Shown: in pieces, positions 19,627 through 30,993 of the stretch
Layout of the letters: each line of letters begins with the position of its first letter
Position numbering within the stretch: position 1 is the first letter of the stretch
Assembly (NCBI GenBank): GCA_016869535.1
Contig: VGDX01000007.1
Location: 62,001-126,000 of the forward strand
Length of the DNA stretch: 64,000 nucleotides
Reading direction: 5' to 3'
Source: Alphaproteobacteria bacterium
GTDB lineage: Bacteria; Pseudomonadota; Alphaproteobacteria; Rhizobiales; Methyloligellaceae
Program-made: the position numbers and the translations under genes
Notes under the pieces: generated by a model
Databases searched by the model: none
Told to the model about the DNA's origin: nothing
What the model saw: only the letters and a program-made list of their open reading frames with translations

Positions 19627-21548
19627 GGCTTGATCCCCCCGAAGGCGAAGATGAAATAGGTGATGAGCAGTGCCACGCCGATCAGCATGGCGAAGGCGTA
19701 GTGGTAGATATAGCCGGACTGGAGCTTGACCACGCGGTTGGTGATGTCGATCACCCGCGCCGCCACACCGTCGGGCCCGATGCCATCGATCACCGCGCCG
19801 TCGCCGGTCTTCCACAGGAAATGGCCGAGGCGTTTCGCCGGGCGCACGAAGAGCGCATCATAAAGTGCGTCGAAGTACCAGGCGTTGAGCAGGAATTTGT
19901 AGAGCCCGTTGAAACGCTTCGACAGGCCGAACGGCACCAGCGGATTGGTGATGTAGAAATACCAGGCGACCACGAAGCCCGCCCCCATGGCGATGGTGGG
20001 CGACAGCACCACCCAGAGCGGCACGTCGTGATGGGCGCCTTCACGCGTGACCAGCGACCCGCGCCAGAAGTCGGTGGCACCGTCGCCGATGAACAGGTTG
20101 GCGAACAGGACGCCGAGCACCAGCGCGCCGATGGCGAGCAGGGTGAGCGGCAGGCCCATGGTCCAGGGCGGCTCATGCGCATGCTCCAGCACCTCCTTCG
20201 GCTCGCGCGGCTTGCCTTCGAAGGTGAGAAACATCAGCCGCCAGGAATAGAACGAGGTCAGCACCGCGGCGATCAGGGTCAACACGAAGGCATAGGTGCC
20301 GACGGGTGAATGCGCGGCGTAGGTCGCCTCGATGATGGCGTCCTTGGAGACGAAACCGGCTGTGAAGGGGAAGCCGGTGAGCGACAGCGTGCCGATCAGC
20401 ATCACCGCCCAGGTGAAGGGCAGCACTTTGCGCAATCCCCCCATGCGGCGCATGTCCTGCTCGTGATGCAGTGCGTGGATCACGGCGCCCGCACCCAGAA
20501 ACAGCAGCGCCTTGAACGAGGCATGGGTGAACAGGTGGAACATGCCGGCGCCGTAAGCCCCCACCCCTTCCGCCGCGAACATGTAGCCGAGCTGCGAGCA
20601 GGTCGAGTACGCCACCACGCGCTTGATATCGTTCTGCACCAGCCCCACGGTCGCGGCGAAGAAGGCGGTGGTGGCGCCGACCACGGCCACCACGGCCAGC
20701 GCAATCGGCGCCAGCTCGAACAGCGGCGACAGCCGCGCCACCATGAACACGCCGGCGGTGACCATGGTCGCGGCGTGGATCAGCGCCGAGACGGGGGTCG
20801 GGCCCTCCATGGCGTCGGGTAGCCAGGTGTGCAGCAGGAACTGCGCCGACTTGCCCATGGCGCCCATGAACAGCAGCAGGCAGATCAGGGTCAGCACGTC
20901 GACCTGGAACCCCAGAAACGCCATGGTCTTGCCGACCTGATCCGGCGCCGAGGCGAAGACCGTGTCGTACTGGATGGAGTTGAACACGGCGAAAATGGCG
21001 AAGATGCCGAGCGCGAAGCCGAAATCGCCGACCCGGTTGACGATGAAGGCCTTGATGGCGGCGGCGTTGGCTGCTGGCTTCTTGTACCAGAAGCCGATCA
21101 GCAGATAGGAGGCGAGCCCCACCCCCTCCCAGCCGAAGAACAACTGGAGGAAATCGTCGGCCGTCACCAGCGCCAGCATGGCGAAGGTGAACAGCGACAG
21201 ATAGGCGAAGAAGCGCGGGCGGTCGGGGTCCTCCTCCATGTAGCCGATGGAATAGAGATGCACGAGGCCGGAAACGCTGGTCACCACCACCAGCATCACC
21301 GCGGTGAGCGTGTCGATGCGAAGCGACCAGACGGATTTCAGATCGCCAGACTCGATCCAGGGGATCAGCTCGATCCGCGTCTCCTGACCCCCGATGGCCA
21401 CTTGATAAAAGGCGAGCCAGGACAGCAGCGCGGTGATCAGCACCAGCGTGGTGGTGAGAACCTCCGCCGAACGCCCCCCGACCAGCCGGCCGAAGAAGCC
21501 GGCAAAGATGGCGCCAATCAGGGGGAGGAAGAGGATCGCCTGATACAT
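19623..21548 (-). CDS. nuoL: NADH-quinone oxidoreductase subunit L
   Basis: Largest antiporter-like subunit (ND5) of complex I, with the long lateral helix at the C-terminus. From the ATG at 21548 it is 641 residues and starts [20 protein letters not shown]. It has [19 protein letters not shown], the [15 protein letters not shown] segment, [38 protein letters not shown] and [15 protein letters not shown]. It follows the unknown membrane protein gene (21559-22047) by 10 bases, not nuoK directly as in most operons. Confidence 0.95.
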   Translation of the reverse strand: MYQAILFLPLIGAIFAGFFGRLVGGRSAEVLTTTLVLITALLSWLAFYQVAIGGQETRIELIPWIESGDLKSVWSLRIDTLTAVMLVVVTSVSGLVHLYSIGYMEEDPDRPRFFAYLSLFTFAMLALVTADDFLQLFFGWEGVGLASYLLIGFWYKKPAANAAAIKAFIVNRVGDFGFALGIFAIFAVFNSIQYDTVFASAPDQVGKTMAFLGFQVDVLTLICLLLFMGAMGKSAQFLLHTWLPDAMEGPTPVSALIHAATMVTAGVFMVARLSPLFELAPIALAVVAVVGATTAFFAATVGLVQNDIKRVVAYSTCSQLGYMFAAEGVGAYGAGMFHLFTHASFKALLFLGAGAVIHALHHEQDMRRMGGLRKVLPFTWAVMLIGTLSLTGFPFTAGFVSKDAIIEATYAAHSPVGTYAFVLTLIAAVLTSFYSWRLMFLTFEGKPREPKEVLEHAHEPPWTMGLPLTLLAIGALVLGVLFANLFIGDGATDFWRGSLVTREGAHHDVPLWVVLSPTIAMGAGFVVAWYFYITNPLVPFGLSKRFNGLYKFLLNAWYFDALYDALFVRPAKRLGHFLWKTGDGAVIDGIGPDGVAARVIDITNRVVKLQSGYIYHYAFAMLIGVALLITYFIFAFGGIKP

Positions 21549-21558
21549 CGGGGCGGTC

Positions 21559-22047
21559 TTAGCTCGGTTGCGTCGGGTTAAAGGGGAACACGGCAAAATC
21601 GCTTGCCGTCAGGATCAGGGTCAGAACCAAAGCTATGACCCAGAACGACTGGATGATGATGGGGACGTTCTCTACGAATTCGTTGCGGGTGGCGCTGTCC
21701 ACGCCGACCGTGCCGCCTTGCGTGATGTAATCCTGGAAATTCGGGTCAACTGCGAGCTTTCTCTCTATCAGATATCTGAACTTGGCCAGGATGGAGAGCA
21801 TTCTTCGCCGCGTGTACCAGGAGATGACGAATCCCAGAACGGTGACAAGGCAGGCCATGATCCTGGCAAGCAGGATAACCGGGGTCTCTCCGCCGACTGT
21901 GAGCAGCGTGGCATAGGCCGCGACAAGGAAGGTCTGGGCGAGCAGATAAGACTGGATCCTGCTGTGGAGAACGTTGTCCGCGTTCTCGGCAAGCTGCCAG
22001 TTCGAGACGTCCTCATTGCGGGCCGGTTTCTGCTTCTTGTTCACCAC
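21559..22047 (-). CDS. Unknown three-helix membrane protein inserted between nuoK and nuoL
   Basis: I do not recognise the family. From the GTG at 22047 the protein has 162 residues: a basic N-terminus, an amphipathic stretch around [19 protein letters not shown], a two-helix hairpin (about residues 33-51 and 57-77), a soluble middle part with basic [18 protein letters not shown], and a third helix (about 132-152) near the C-terminus. The hairpin plus helical linker recalls the SLATT or RipA-like small membrane proteins, but that is only a resemblance. It sits 4 bases after nuoK and 10 bases before nuoL, so it is co-transcribed with complex I. The open frame upstream of the GTG overlaps nuoK and is unlikely to be used. 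Confidence 0.7.
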   Translation of the reverse strand: MVNKKQKPARNEDVSNWQLAENADNVLHSRIQSYLLAQTFLVAAYATLLTVGGETPVILLARIMACLVTVLGFVISWYTRRRMLSILAKFRYLIERKLAVDPNFQDYITQGGTVGVDSATRNEFVENVPIIIQSFWVIALVLTLILTASDFAVFPFNPTQPS

Positions 22048-22051
22048 GGTC

Positions 22052-22360
22052 TTAGCCCTTGAGGAGATCGATTTCGGCGACGTCAATGGTGCCGCGATTG
22101 CGGAAATAGACGACGACAATTGCAAGTCCGATTGCGGCTTCCGCCGCGGCGACGGTGAGCACGATCATGGCGAACACCTGACCGACGAGGTCGCCCTGGA
22201 AGGCCGAGAAGGCGACCAGGTTGATGTTCACCGCGAGCAGCATCAATTCGATGCTCATCAAGATGACGATGACATTCTTGCGGTTGAGAAAGATGCCGAA
22301 AATGCCGAGGGTGAACAGGATCGCCGCGACGGTGAGGTAATGGGAAAGGCCGATGGTCAA
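22052..22360 (-). CDS. nuoK: NADH-quinone oxidoreductase subunit K
   Basis: Small membrane subunit (ND4L) of complex I, 102 residues with three membrane helices. Conserved acidic residues of the proton path lie in [18 protein letters not shown] (Glu near residue 36) and [17 protein letters not shown] (Glu near residue 72). The gene overlaps nuoJ by 4 bases and is followed by an unrelated membrane protein gene, not nuoL. Confidence 0.95.
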   Translation of the reverse strand: MTIGLSHYLTVAAILFTLGIFGIFLNRKNVIVILMSIELMLLAVNINLVAFSAFQGDLVGQVFAMIVLTVAAAEAAIGLAIVVVYFRNRGTIDVAEIDLLKG

Positions 22361-22965
22361 GACAGCCCCCTCCCCGATTCGACCTCGACCAGTTCGACCG
22401 ACTCCTCTCGCGTGCGCCCGACCTGCTCCGCGATCGATTGCCGCCGCACATAGCGCTTGTGATGCAAGGTGAGCACGATGGCGCCGATCATCGCGACCAG
22501 AAGAATGAGGCCGGCCGCCTGGAACAGATAGACGTAACGGGTGTAGAGGATTTGCCCGATGGCTTCGGTGTTCGAGATTAGCGCCGCCGGCGGCGTAGGC
22601 GCCTGCGCGACGATATCGGGCGCAGTGACCCAGGCGGCCAGGATAAACACCAGCTCGACCAGGAGCACGAGGCCGACCAGGGCGCCGACCGGCAGGAATT
22701 TGAGGAAGCCCGCGCGCAGCTCGGCAAAGTCGACGTCGAGCATCATCACCACGAACAGAAACAGCACGAGTACCGCGCCGACATAGACCACGACCAAAAT
22801 CATGGCGAGAAACTCGGCGCCAAGCAGCACGAACAGGCCGGCGGCGTTGAAGAAGGCAAGGATCAGGAACAACACGGCGTGCACGGGGTTTCTCGCGGCG
22901 ATGACCATGAAGGCCGCCCCGACACAGACCGTGGCGAAAAGATAGAAGAAGAACGCAGCCAGCAT
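22357..22965 (-). CDS. nuoJ: NADH-quinone oxidoreductase subunit J
   Basis: Membrane subunit (ND6) of complex I. The 202-residue protein has five membrane helices; the third carries the conserved [22 protein letters not shown] pattern with the pi-bulge Tyr, and [11 protein letters not shown] follows. A gap of 46 bases separates it from nuoI, holding an inverted repeat CTCCC/GGGAG without a T run. The C-terminal 45 residues are charged and variable, as usual. Confidence 0.94.
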   Translation of the reverse strand: MLAAFFFYLFATVCVGAAFMVIAARNPVHAVLFLILAFFNAAGLFVLLGAEFLAMILVVVYVGAVLVLFLFVVMMLDVDFAELRAGFLKFLPVGALVGLVLLVELVFILAAWVTAPDIVAQAPTPPAALISNTEAIGQILYTRYVYLFQAAGLILLVAMIGAIVLTLHHKRYVRRQSIAEQVGRTREESVELVEVESGRGLS

Positions 22966-23011
22966 TATTCAGTCTCGCCCCGTTTCTCCCTCCCGCTCAG
23001 GGAGGACCCCC

Positions 23012-23500
23012 TCACCGGTAAGGCGCGTCGAGCGCCAGATTCTTGGCAATCTCGCGCTCCCAGCGGTCGCCGTTCGCGAGCAGCCTCTCCTTGTCGTAAT
23101 AAAGCTCCTCGCGGGTCTCGGTGGCGAACTCGAAATTCGGTCCTTCCACAATCGCGTCGACCGGGCAGGCTTCCTGACAGAAGCCGCAATAGATGCATTT
23201 CACCATATCGATGTCGTAGCGCGTGGTGCGCCGCGTGCCGTCATTGCGGCGCGGTCCCGCCTCGATGGTGATGGCTTGCGCCGGGCAGATGGCCTCGCAG
23301 AGCTTGCAGGCGATGCAACGCTCCTCGCCGTTCGGATAGCGCCGCAACACATGCTCGCCGCGGAATCGCGGTGAGAGCGGGCCCTTCTCGTAGGGATAAT
23401 TGAGCGTCGCCTTAGGCGCGACGAAATATTTCAGCGACAGCCAAAAGGCCTGCAGGAACTCGATCAGCAGGAGCGACTTCGCCGCTTGCGCCAGACGCAT
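23012..23500 (-). CDS. nuoI: NADH-quinone oxidoreductase subunit I
   Basis: Ferredoxin-like subunit (TYKY) carrying clusters N6a and N6b that pass electrons to NuoB. Two Cys motifs are present: [13 protein letters not shown] near residue 60 and [15 protein letters not shown] near residue 100. The ATG at 23500 has GGAG nine bases upstream and gives 162 residues, the usual size; a GTG at 23515 in the same frame would add five residues but lies in the nuoH end. The start is 4 bases after the nuoH stop. Confidence 0.95.
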   Translation of the reverse strand: MRLAQAAKSLLLIEFLQAFWLSLKYFVAPKATLNYPYEKGPLSPRFRGEHVLRRYPNGEERCIACKLCEAICPAQAITIEAGPRRNDGTRRTTRYDIDMVKCIYCGFCQEACPVDAIVEGPNFEFATETREELYYDKERLLANGDRWEREIAKNLALDAPYR

Positions 23501-23504
23501 CGAT

Positions 23505-24524
23505 TCAGGCTCCACGTATGAGTTGCAGGACTGCTGCCACGATCACCACGGCGGCGAGCGACAGAGGCAGGAACACCTTCCAGCCGAGCCGCATCAACTG
23601 ATCGTAGCGGTAGCGCGGCACGAAGGCCTTGACCATGGCCACCAGGAAAAACAGGAAGCAGACCTTCAACACAAACCATAGCACGCCAGGTATCCAGGTG
23701 AAGGGCGGCACTGGAAACGGAGGCAGCCAGCCGCCCAGGAACATCACCGTGCCCAGCGCACAAAGCAGCAGGATGGCGACATACTCGCCGAGCATGAACA
23801 ACATATAGGGTGTGGAGGAGTACTCGACCATGAATCCGGCGACCAGTTCGGATTCCGCTTCGAGCAGGTCGAAAGGCGGCCGGTTGGTCTCAGCCAGAAG
23901 CGAGATGAAGAACACCACGAACATCGGCAGCATCGGCAGCCAGTACCAGCCGAGCAGGCCCCAGGCCGAATCCTGCGCCTCGACAATGGCCGAGAGATTG
24001 AGCGAACCGGCGACAAGCAGCACGGTGATGATGACAAAGCCGATCGAGACTTCGTAAGAGACCATCTGCGCCGCGGATCTAAGCGCGGCGAGGAAGGCAT
24101 ATTTCGAGTTCGAAGCCCAGCCCGCCATGATCACGCCATACACTTGCAGGCTCGAAATGGCGAAGATGTAGAGAATGCCGACATTGATGTCGGCAACCGC
24201 CCAGCCCTTGTCGACGGGAATGACCGCCCAGGCGGCAATCGCCAGCCCCGCGGTGATCAGCGGCGCGAGCAGGAAGATGCCCTTGTTGGCGCCGGCCGGG
24301 ATGATCGGTTCCTTGAACACGAATTTGAGAAGGTCGGCGAAAGATTGCAGCAATCCGAAGGGTCCGACCACATTCGGACCGCGCCGCATCTGCACGGCCG
24401 CCCAGACCTTGCGGTCGGCATAAAGCAGGAAGGCGACGATCAGTAGAAGGATGACGATCAGCGTAAGGCTATGCGCCGCGACAAGCGCGGTGGGCAGACC
24501 GTAGCTCGTCCACCACTCAGCCAT
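23505..24524 (-). CDS. nuoH: NADH-quinone oxidoreductase subunit H
   Basis: Membrane subunit (ND1) forming the quinone cavity and the link between the two arms. From the ATG at 24524 it is 339 residues with eight or so helices. Conserved features are [38 protein letters not shown], the [20 protein letters not shown] loop, [21 protein letters not shown] and [15 protein letters not shown]. The start overlaps the nuoG stop by 8 bases. Confidence 0.95.
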   Translation of the reverse strand: MAEWWTSYGLPTALVAAHSLTLIVILLLIVAFLLYADRKVWAAVQMRRGPNVVGPFGLLQSFADLLKFVFKEPIIPAGANKGIFLLAPLITAGLAIAAWAVIPVDKGWAVADINVGILYIFAISSLQVYGVIMAGWASNSKYAFLAALRSAAQMVSYEVSIGFVIITVLLVAGSLNLSAIVEAQDSAWGLLGWYWLPMLPMFVVFFISLLAETNRPPFDLLEAESELVAGFMVEYSSTPYMLFMLGEYVAILLLCALGTVMFLGGWLPPFPVPPFTWIPGVLWFVLKVCFLFFLVAMVKAFVPRYRYDQLMRLGWKVFLPLSLAAVVIVAAVLQLIRGA

Positions 24525-26631
24525 CCGTTCCGGTCGCTTTCCGGTCCAGGCCTGCATGCATGGCGCTTAAATTCGCCATGATGGATGAGGCGCGGGCGAT
24601 GGGGTTGGACAGATAGAAGTCCTTTATGGCGTGACCGAAGCGCTCCTTGCCGACCTTGGCGGGGGTTTTGGCGAGGTGCTCGATAGCAGCGCTATCGGCA
24701 GGTTCGATCTGGTCGATGAGTGCAAATTGCGGATGGCGCGCATACATCTCGGCGCGTAACGCCTGGAGGGAATCGAACGGCAGAGGCTTGCCGAGAACAC
24801 CTGACAGGGCGCGGACGATCTTCCAGTCTTCGCGCGCCTCGCCTGGGGGAAAGACGGCACGCGCCGTCAATTGCGCGCGGCCTTCAGTATTCAAATAGGT
24901 CCCGCTTTTTTCGGTATAAGCACCGCCAGGCAGGATCACATCGGCACGGTGCGCACCTTCATCGCCATGACTGCCCTGATAGATGACGAAAGCGTCGCCG
25001 AGGCGGTCCATGCCGATCTCATCGGCGCCGAGCAGATAGACGATTTCAATTTCGCCCGCGCTCGCGCCGTCGAGAATTGTTTCCACATCGCGTCCACCCT
25101 GTCCCGGCACGAAACCGAGATCGAGGCCGGCAACGCGCGCGGCGGCGGTGTGTAAGACATTGAAACCGTTCCAGCCGAGCGAGGCATTGAGCGCGCCGAT
25201 TTGCATGGCGGCTTTGGCGGCAAGCGCCAGCACCCCCGCCCCGTCAGGCCGGGCAAGCGCCGCCTGACCCAGGATCAGCATCGGCCGCTCGGATCCCCCC
25301 AGCTGCTCGATGAAGGGATGCGATCCATCGGCGATCTTCGCCAGGGTTTCGGTGCCGGCGCCAAGATAGTCATAGGCGTAAGTGAGATCGGCTTCCGCGC
25401 CGATCAGGCCGACCGGCAGTTTCCCTTGCGCATGGCGCGTGCGTTTGAGGATGCGCGCATTCAGCACCGGCGCCTCATGGCGTGGGTTGGTGCCGACGAG
25501 CAGGAACGCGTCTGCCTGGTCGATGCCTTCAATGGTGGAATTGAACAGATACGTGGCGCGTCCGAGCGCGGGATCGAGCTTGGCGCCGTCCTGGCGGCAA
25601 TCGATATTGGCCGAGCCGAGTTGCTCGGCGAGCAGCTTGAGCGCGAACATCTCCTCCGCCGCGGCGAGAGCGCCGGCGATGGCGGCGAAGCGCGCGCCGT
25701 CGAGTCCGGCAAGCCGCGTGGCGACGGCGGCGAACGCCTCATCCCAGGATGCAGGCACGAGTTTCCCGTTGCGCCTGACATAAGGCCGGTCGAGACGCTG
25801 CGTGCGCAAGCCATCCCACACATGACGCGTCTTGTCGGAAATCCATTCCTCATTCACGGCATCGTTGATACGCGGCAGGATACGCAACACCTCCTTGCCG
25901 CGTGCATCGACGCGAATGGCCGAGCCCAGTGCGTCCATCACATCGATGGACGGGGTCTTAGTCAGTTCCCAGGGACGGGCCACGAAGGCATAAGGTTTGG
26001 AGGTGAGCGCGCCGACCGGGCAGAGATCGACCACATTGCCCGACAGGTTCGAAAACATGCCATGCTCGAGATAGGTGGTGATTTCCATGTCCTCGCCGCG
26101 GCCGATGGCGCCGAGTTCCTCCACGCCCGCGACCTCGGTCATGAAACGGATGCAGCGTGTGCAGTGGATGCATCGCGTCATGAACGTGTCGATCAGCGGG
26201 CCGAGATATTTTTCCTCCACGGCCCGCTTGTTGTCCTGGAAGCGTCCGGCGTCGAAGCCGTAGGCCATGGTCTGGTCCTGCAGATCGCACTCGCCGCCTT
26301 GATCGCAAATCGGGCAATCGAGCGGATGATTGATGAGCAGAAACTCGAGCACGCCCTCGCGCGCCTTTTTCACCGTCTCGGAATCGGTGACGATGGTGGG
26401 CGGCGTGCCGTCGCGGGCAGGCAGCAGATCGTTGACCCCCATGGCGCAGGAGGCGACCGGTTTCGGCATGCCGGCGACTTCCACCAGACACATGCGGCAA
26501 TTGCCGGCGATGGATAGCCGCTCGTGATAGCAGAAGCGCGGGATCTCGATACCGGCCAGCTCGCAGGCCTGGATCAGCGTGATGCCGTCCGGCATGTCGT
26601 GCTCTTTGCCGTCGATGATCAGCTTAGGCAT
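24517..26631 (-). CDS. nuoG: NADH-quinone oxidoreductase subunit G
   Basis: 75-kDa subunit of the peripheral arm. The N-terminal ferredoxin part has [18 protein letters not shown] (2Fe-2S, N1b), then the His-coordinated N5 segment [19 protein letters not shown] and the N4 ligands [10 protein letters not shown] with [12 protein letters not shown]. The remainder is the molybdopterin-oxidoreductase-like domain without cofactor. The length of 704 residues and absence of the extra N7 motif match the mitochondrial and alphaproteobacterial form. Its ATG overlaps the upstream unknown gene by 8 bases. Confidence 0.95.
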   Translation of the reverse strand: MPKLIIDGKEHDMPDGITLIQACELAGIEIPRFCYHERLSIAGNCRMCLVEVAGMPKPVASCAMGVNDLLPARDGTPPTIVTDSETVKKAREGVLEFLLINHPLDCPICDQGGECDLQDQTMAYGFDAGRFQDNKRAVEEKYLGPLIDTFMTRCIHCTRCIRFMTEVAGVEELGAIGRGEDMEITTYLEHGMFSNLSGNVVDLCPVGALTSKPYAFVARPWELTKTPSIDVMDALGSAIRVDARGKEVLRILPRINDAVNEEWISDKTRHVWDGLRTQRLDRPYVRRNGKLVPASWDEAFAAVATRLAGLDGARFAAIAGALAAAEEMFALKLLAEQLGSANIDCRQDGAKLDPALGRATYLFNSTIEGIDQADAFLLVGTNPRHEAPVLNARILKRTRHAQGKLPVGLIGAEADLTYAYDYLGAGTETLAKIADGSHPFIEQLGGSERPMLILGQAALARPDGAGVLALAAKAAMQIGALNASLGWNGFNVLHTAAARVAGLDLGFVPGQGGRDVETILDGASAGEIEIVYLLGADEIGMDRLGDAFVIYQGSHGDEGAHRADVILPGGAYTEKSGTYLNTEGRAQLTARAVFPPGEAREDWKIVRALSGVLGKPLPFDSLQALRAEMYARHPQFALIDQIEPADSAAIEHLAKTPAKVGKERFGHAIKDFYLSNPIARASSIMANLSAMHAGLDRKATGTDG

Positions 26632-27085
26632 CTATCAGCACGTCCTGCATATAGGCGCGGAATTTCGGGGTGTATTGCGCGAGATAGCCGGATTTCTGGA
26701 CATGCGGCGACAGAAGATATTTCCGGTGCAGCTTGAGTTGCATGCGCACTGTCGCGTCCCATTCGGGCGTCGGCGAGCCCTCCAGAATTTCCTCGCTCGC
26801 GTTCAGCACCGTATCGACGAACATCTCATATTTCTGGAACAGCTCTGGATCGCCATCGACGGTCAGATTTTCGTAGTCGAAGACGCTGGTACTGAGGGAG
26901 GGATCGGAGAATTTCGGATTGTCGAAGGCGAGCCGCAATGTCTCCCGCCACAATTCATTGGCATTGGCGCGGCGTTCGGCCTTGCGGCTGTCCGAGATTT
27001 GCAGATGCGCATAGACAAGGGCGATGACAGCGGCAAGGCCCATGGCCACCGTGGCGAGTGTGATCGAATTGTCCCAGAGCCACAT
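26624..27085 (-). CDS. Unknown membrane-anchored protein, paralog A, between nuoF and nuoG
   Basis: I do not recognise the family. The 153-residue protein has a single membrane helix near residues 8-27 (TLATVAMGLAAVIALVYAHL) followed by a polar, probably helical cytosolic domain. Conserved with the next gene are the segments AERRAN, ELWRE-LRL, VFDY, FQKYE-FVDTVLNAS-EIL, and LLSPH-Q-SG-QYTP-FR. By eye the two proteins are about half identical, so they arose by tandem duplication. The ATG at 27085 shares one base with the stop of paralog B, and the stop overlaps nuoG by 8 bases, so expression is coupled to complex I. Role in complex I assembly or regulation is only a guess. Confidence 0.75.
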   Translation of the reverse strand: MWLWDNSITLATVAMGLAAVIALVYAHLQISDSRKAERRANANELWRETLRLAFDNPKFSDPSLSTSVFDYENLTVDGDPELFQKYEMFVDTVLNASEEILEGSPTPEWDATVRMQLKLHRKYLLSPHVQKSGYLAQYTPKFRAYMQDVLIDA

Positions 27086-27555
27086 TATTTGGCCCGATCC
27101 TTCAAAGCGTCGAAAATGAAGGTGCGGAACTGAGGCGTATATTGCTTGATAAAGCCGGAGTTCTGGAAATGCGGCGATAGCAAATACTCACGATGCTGAT
27201 TGAGTTCGAGGCGCACCGTGGTTATCCATTGTGGGGTCGACTGCACCTCCAAAATTTCATCGCTGGCATTGAGCACCGTATCGACGAACAACTCGTATTT
27301 CTGGAACATCTGGCGGCTGCCGTCGACAGTCCGCGCATCGTAGTCAAACACGCCGAGTTCTTGCGTCGGGTCGGACAGCACCGGGTTCTCGAATCCGAGC
27401 CGCAAAATTTCGCGCCACAATTCATGCACGTTGGCCCGGCGCTCCGCCTCGCGCCCTTCGGTGATTTGCACATGCGCATAAATCAGGGCTGCCAGGGCGG
27501 CAAGCGACATCATGAGAGCTCCAAGCGGCTCAACGTGTTCCCAAAACCATTTCAT
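27085..27555 (-). CDS. Unknown membrane-anchored protein, paralog B, between nuoF and nuoG
   Basis: Tandem paralog of the preceding entry: 156 residues from the ATG at 27555 (starts MKWFWEHVEPLG), one membrane helix near residues 10-30, then a cytosolic domain with TEGREAERRANVHELWRE, FDYDARTVDGSRQMFQKYE, and SPHFQNSGFIKQYTPQFR. The predicted topology is N-out or a signal anchor with the C-terminal domain in the cytosol. It starts 10 bases after the nuoF stop. The longer open frame to 27597 overlaps nuoF and has no family support. Function unknown. Confidence 0.75.
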   Translation of the reverse strand: MKWFWEHVEPLGALMMSLAALAALIYAHVQITEGREAERRANVHELWREILRLGFENPVLSDPTQELGVFDYDARTVDGSRQMFQKYELFVDTVLNASDEILEVQSTPQWITTVRLELNQHREYLLSPHFQNSGFIKQYTPQFRTFIFDALKDRAK

Positions 27556-27565
27556 GTGCGTTCCC

Positions 27566-28867
27566 CTATTCCGCCGCCACGGGAACCGAGGGGGCAATCG
27601 GCCGCGCGGCCTGCGCGTCGATCCGCTCCTCGATGACGTGGCGGAAATGGCGGATCAGCCCTTGCACCGGCCAGGCCGCGGCATCGCCGAGCGCGCAGAT
27701 GGTGTGGCCCTCGACCTGGTAGCTCACGCTGAGCAGCATATCGATCTCGGCCTTCTCGGCTTGCCCACGCGCCATGCGCTCGAGCACGCGCCACATCCAG
27801 CCCGTGCCCTCGCGGCAGGGCGTGCACTGTCCGCAGGATTCGTGCTTGTAGAAATAGGACAGCCTGGAGATGGCGCGGATGATGTCGGTCGACTTGTCCA
27901 TGACGATCACGCCGGCGGTACCGAGCCCGGTCTTCAGCGCCTTGAGGCTGTCGAAATCCATCGGCAACTCTTCGCATTCGCTCGCCGTAATGCAGGGCAC
28001 CGACGATCCGCCGGGGATGACGGCAAGCAGATTGTCCCAACCGCCGCGCACCCCGCCGGCATAATGGTCGATCAGCACCCGCAGCTCCACGCCCATTTCC
28101 TCCTCGACGTTGCACGGCCTATTCACGTGGCCGGAGATGCAGAAGATCTTGGTGCCGGTATTATTGGGACGTCCGAGCGAGGCGAACCAGGTCGCGCCAC
28201 GGCGCAAGATGTCAGGCACCACGGCGATGGTCTCGACATTGTTGACGGTGGTCGGCGCGCCATAAAGGCCGACATTGGCGGGGAATGGCGGCTTGAGCCG
28301 CGGCATGCCCTTCTTGCCTTCCAGGCTTTCGAGCAGCGCCGTCTCCTCGCCGCAGATATAGGCGCCGGCGCCGTGATGCAGATACAGCTCAAAGTCCCAG
28401 CCATTGACGTTGTTCTGGCCGATCAGCTTGGCGTCATAAGCCTCGTCGATGGCCGCTTGCAGGATTTCGCGTTCGGCAATGAACTCGCCGCGGATGTAGA
28501 TATAGGCGGTATGCGCCCGCATGGCGAAGCCCGCGAGTAGCGCGCCCTCGATCAGCAATTGCGGATCGTGGCGCATGATGTCCCGGTCCTTGCAGGTGCC
28601 GGGCTCGGACTCATCCGCATTGATGACGAGATAGTTCGGCCGCCCGTCTGACTGCTTCGGCATGAACGACCATTTCAGCCCGGTGGGAAAACCGGCTCCG
28701 CCCCGCCCGCGCAAGCCGGATGCCTTTACCTCCTCGATGATCGCTTCGTGCCCGCGCTCGATCATCTCTTTGGTACCGTCCCAGGCGCCGCGCGCGCGAG
28801 CCGCCTTCAGCCGCCAGCTATGCAGGCCGTACAGATTCTTGAAGATGCGATCCTTGTCCTGCAGCAT
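27566..28867 (-). CDS. nuoF: NADH-quinone oxidoreductase subunit F
   Basis: 51-kDa subunit that binds NADH and FMN and carries cluster N3. Motifs: [19 protein letters not shown] near residue 50 (NADH binding), [15 protein letters not shown] (FMN), [19 protein letters not shown], and [12 protein letters not shown] near residue 350 with a distal Cys in [16 protein letters not shown]. The 433-residue length is standard. The ATG at 28867 touches the nuoE stop. Confidence 0.96.
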   Translation of the reverse strand: MLQDKDRIFKNLYGLHSWRLKAARARGAWDGTKEMIERGHEAIIEEVKASGLRGRGGAGFPTGLKWSFMPKQSDGRPNYLVINADESEPGTCKDRDIMRHDPQLLIEGALLAGFAMRAHTAYIYIRGEFIAEREILQAAIDEAYDAKLIGQNNVNGWDFELYLHHGAGAYICGEETALLESLEGKKGMPRLKPPFPANVGLYGAPTTVNNVETIAVVPDILRRGATWFASLGRPNNTGTKIFCISGHVNRPCNVEEEMGVELRVLIDHYAGGVRGGWDNLLAVIPGGSSVPCITASECEELPMDFDSLKALKTGLGTAGVIVMDKSTDIIRAISRLSYFYKHESCGQCTPCREGTGWMWRVLERMARGQAEKAEIDMLLSVSYQVEGHTICALGDAAAWPVQGLIRHFRHVIEERIDAQAARPIAPSVPVAAE

Positions 28868-29613
28868 CAGCGTGGCTTTCTGCCTTTGCTGAGCGGCGGC
28901 TTGGGCACAGCTGCCTCGCGCACATTGGCGGCCTTGCCCGGACGCTTCGCTTGATTGTCCGTAAGAGCCATGTTCGCGCCGACCAGTTCTTCCTCACGCT
29001 CCTCTTTGCCATAAAGCGCGGCATCGAGAAGTGTGATCGGGCCACCTTCAGGCGCAGACGCCTGTCGCCCATTCTGCGGCCCGGGCGTTATGGGGCGCCC
29101 TGCTTTAACATTGCCGAGGATGCGCTCGAGGCTCTCAGGCGTGAGGTCCTCGTAGTAATATTTGTTGATCTGGGCGACCGGCGCGTTGACGCAAGCGCCG
29201 AGGCACTCGACCTCGGTCCAGGAAAATAAACCGTCCGGCGTCACGCGATCCTTCTCGCCGATCACTTTGCGGCAGGTGTTCTTGATCGCCTCGGCGCCGC
29301 GCAGCCAGCAGGGCGTCGTGCCGCAGACCTGCACATAATAGCGGCCGATCGGCGCGAGATTGAACATGGTGTAGAAGGTGGCGATCTCGTACACGCGGAT
29401 ATAAGCAAGGCCCAGCATGTCGGCGACATAGCGCAGCGCCGGTTCGGGCAGCCAGCCGTCCATCTGCTCTTGGGCGCGCCACAACAACGCCAGCACGGCG
29501 GAAGCTTCCCGGCCTTCCGGATATTTCTTGATCTGAGCCTTCGCCCATTCGAGATTTTCGGGCGTGAAGGCGAAACCTTCGGGCTGCTCGGCGGCGAGGC
29601 GGCGGACGCTCAT
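28867..29613 (-). CDS. nuoE: NADH-quinone oxidoreductase subunit E, with C-terminal extension
   Basis: 24-kDa subunit with the off-path 2Fe-2S cluster N1a. The thioredoxin-like domain has [12 protein letters not shown] near residue 97 and [13 protein letters not shown] near residue 138, the four cluster ligands. The 248-residue protein carries a polar extension of about 75 residues after the fold (rich in Ala, Glu, Lys and Pro), as in several Hyphomicrobiales. A 151-base gap before it, with no convincing promoter, separates it from nuoD. Confidence 0.95.
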   Translation of the reverse strand: MSVRRLAAEQPEGFAFTPENLEWAKAQIKKYPEGREASAVLALLWRAQEQMDGWLPEPALRYVADMLGLAYIRVYEIATFYTMFNLAPIGRYYVQVCGTTPCWLRGAEAIKNTCRKVIGEKDRVTPDGLFSWTEVECLGACVNAPVAQINKYYYEDLTPESLERILGNVKAGRPITPGPQNGRQASAPEGGPITLLDAALYGKEEREEELVGANMALTDNQAKRPGKAANVREAAVPKPPLSKGRKPR

Positions 29614-29764
29614 AGGCTCGCTTCTTCTCTTCCCCGCAATCGGGTGTGCCCAGCTAATGCGAGGGTTTTAGCACTCTATGCTGCGCTGCGGAATCCCAGA
29701 CAACGCCCTTCCCACATAGGGTTTCTGCCTAGGAAAACAACAATTTGCGAGCGATTCTGCAAGC

Positions 29765-30991
29765 TCAGCGATCGATTTCCCCAAAGACGATGTCGATCGA
29801 GCCAAGAATGGCCGAGACGTCGGGGAGCATATGGCCGCGGCAGAGGAAATCCATGGCGGCGAGGTGGGCAAAGCTCGGCGCCCTGATCTTGCAGCGATAA
29901 GGCCGGTTGGTGCCGTCAGAAACGAGATAGACGCCGAACTCACCCTTGGGGGCTTCGACCGCGGCGTATACCTCGCCCGCTGGCACGTGATAGCCCTCGG
30001 TGTAGAGCTTGAAGTGGTGGATCAGCGCTTCCATCGAGCTTTTCATCTCGGAGCGCTTCGGCGGCACCATCTTGTGGTTCTCGACGGTGACGGGCCCAAG
30101 CTCGGTGGTTAGACGCTCGCAACATTGCTTCATGATGCGCACCGCCTGGCGCATTTCCTCCATGCGGCAGAGATAGCGGTCGTAACAGTCGCCGTTCTTG
30201 CCGATGGGAATGTCGAACGCCAATTCCTCGTAGCACTCATAAGGCTGCGACTTGCGCAAGTCCCACTTGGCGCCCGAACCACGCACCATGACACCGGAGA
30301 AGCCGTGTGCCCAGGCATCCTCGAGCGACACCACGCCGATATCGACATTGCGCTGCTTGAAGATGCGATTGTCTGTCAGCAGCGTCTCGATGTCGTCGCA
30401 GACTTTGAGGAACGGATCGCAGAAAGCATAGATGTCGGCAACGAGCTCGGGCGGCAGATCCTGGTGCACGCCGCCGGGCCGGATATAGGCAGCATGCATG
30501 CGGCTGCCTGAGGCGCGCTCGTAGAACACCATGAGTTTCTCGCGCTCCTCGAATCCCCAGAGCGGCGGCGTCAGCGCGCCGACATCGAGCGCCTGCGTGG
30601 TGATGTTGAGAAGGTGCGAGAGCAGCCGTCCGATCTCGGAATAGAGCACGCGGATGAGCTGGGCGCGCTTCGGCACGGCGACGCCGACCAGCTTTTCGAC
30701 CGCGAGCGAGTAGGCATGTTCCTGATTCATCGGCGCCACGTAATCGAGCCGGTCGAAATAAGGCAGCGCCTGGAGATAGGTTTTGTGCTCGATCAGCTTC
30801 TCGGTGCCGCGATGCAGTAGCCCGATATGCGGGTCGACGCGCTCGACCACCTCGCCGTCGAGCTCCAGCACAAGGCGCAGCACGCCATGCGCGGCCGGAT
30901 GCTGCGGGCCGAAATTGATGGTGAATTTGCGGTCGTCGCCTTCACGCTTGCCGCTATCGGCATCGATCGCAGTGCTTTCGGACTCTGCCAT
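29765..30991 (-). CDS. nuoD: NADH-quinone oxidoreductase subunit D
   Basis: 49-kDa subunit lining the quinone site, homologous to hydrogenase large subunits. It has [35 protein letters not shown], the quinone-site Tyr region [39 protein letters not shown] and a C-terminal DIVFGEIDR. The ATG at 30991 gives 408 residues; a TTG two codons upstream overlaps the GFA stop and is less likely. It follows the GFA gene by 2 bases. Confidence 0.95.
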   Translation of the reverse strand: MAESESTAIDADSGKREGDDRKFTINFGPQHPAAHGVLRLVLELDGEVVERVDPHIGLLHRGTEKLIEHKTYLQALPYFDRLDYVAPMNQEHAYSLAVEKLVGVAVPKRAQLIRVLYSEIGRLLSHLLNITTQALDVGALTPPLWGFEEREKLMVFYERASGSRMHAAYIRPGGVHQDLPPELVADIYAFCDPFLKVCDDIETLLTDNRIFKQRNVDIGVVSLEDAWAHGFSGVMVRGSGAKWDLRKSQPYECYEELAFDIPIGKNGDCYDRYLCRMEEMRQAVRIMKQCCERLTTELGPVTVENHKMVPPKRSEMKSSMEALIHHFKLYTEGYHVPAGEVYAAVEAPKGEFGVYLVSDGTNRPYRCKIRAPSFAHLAAMDFLCRGHMLPDVSAILGSIDIVFGEIDR

Positions 30992-30993
30992 TA

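Noticed and set aside
22966-23011. CTCCC/GGGAG inverted repeat between nuoJ and nuoI as a terminator
   Set aside because: No T run follows on the minus strand and the operon clearly continues; it is more likely a remnant of a dispersed GC-rich repeat.
27512-28540. 342-codon plus-strand open frame opposite nuoF
   Set aside because: Antisense shadow of a highly conserved gene; its Asp/Gly/His-rich translation is typical of the complementary strand of GC-rich coding DNA.
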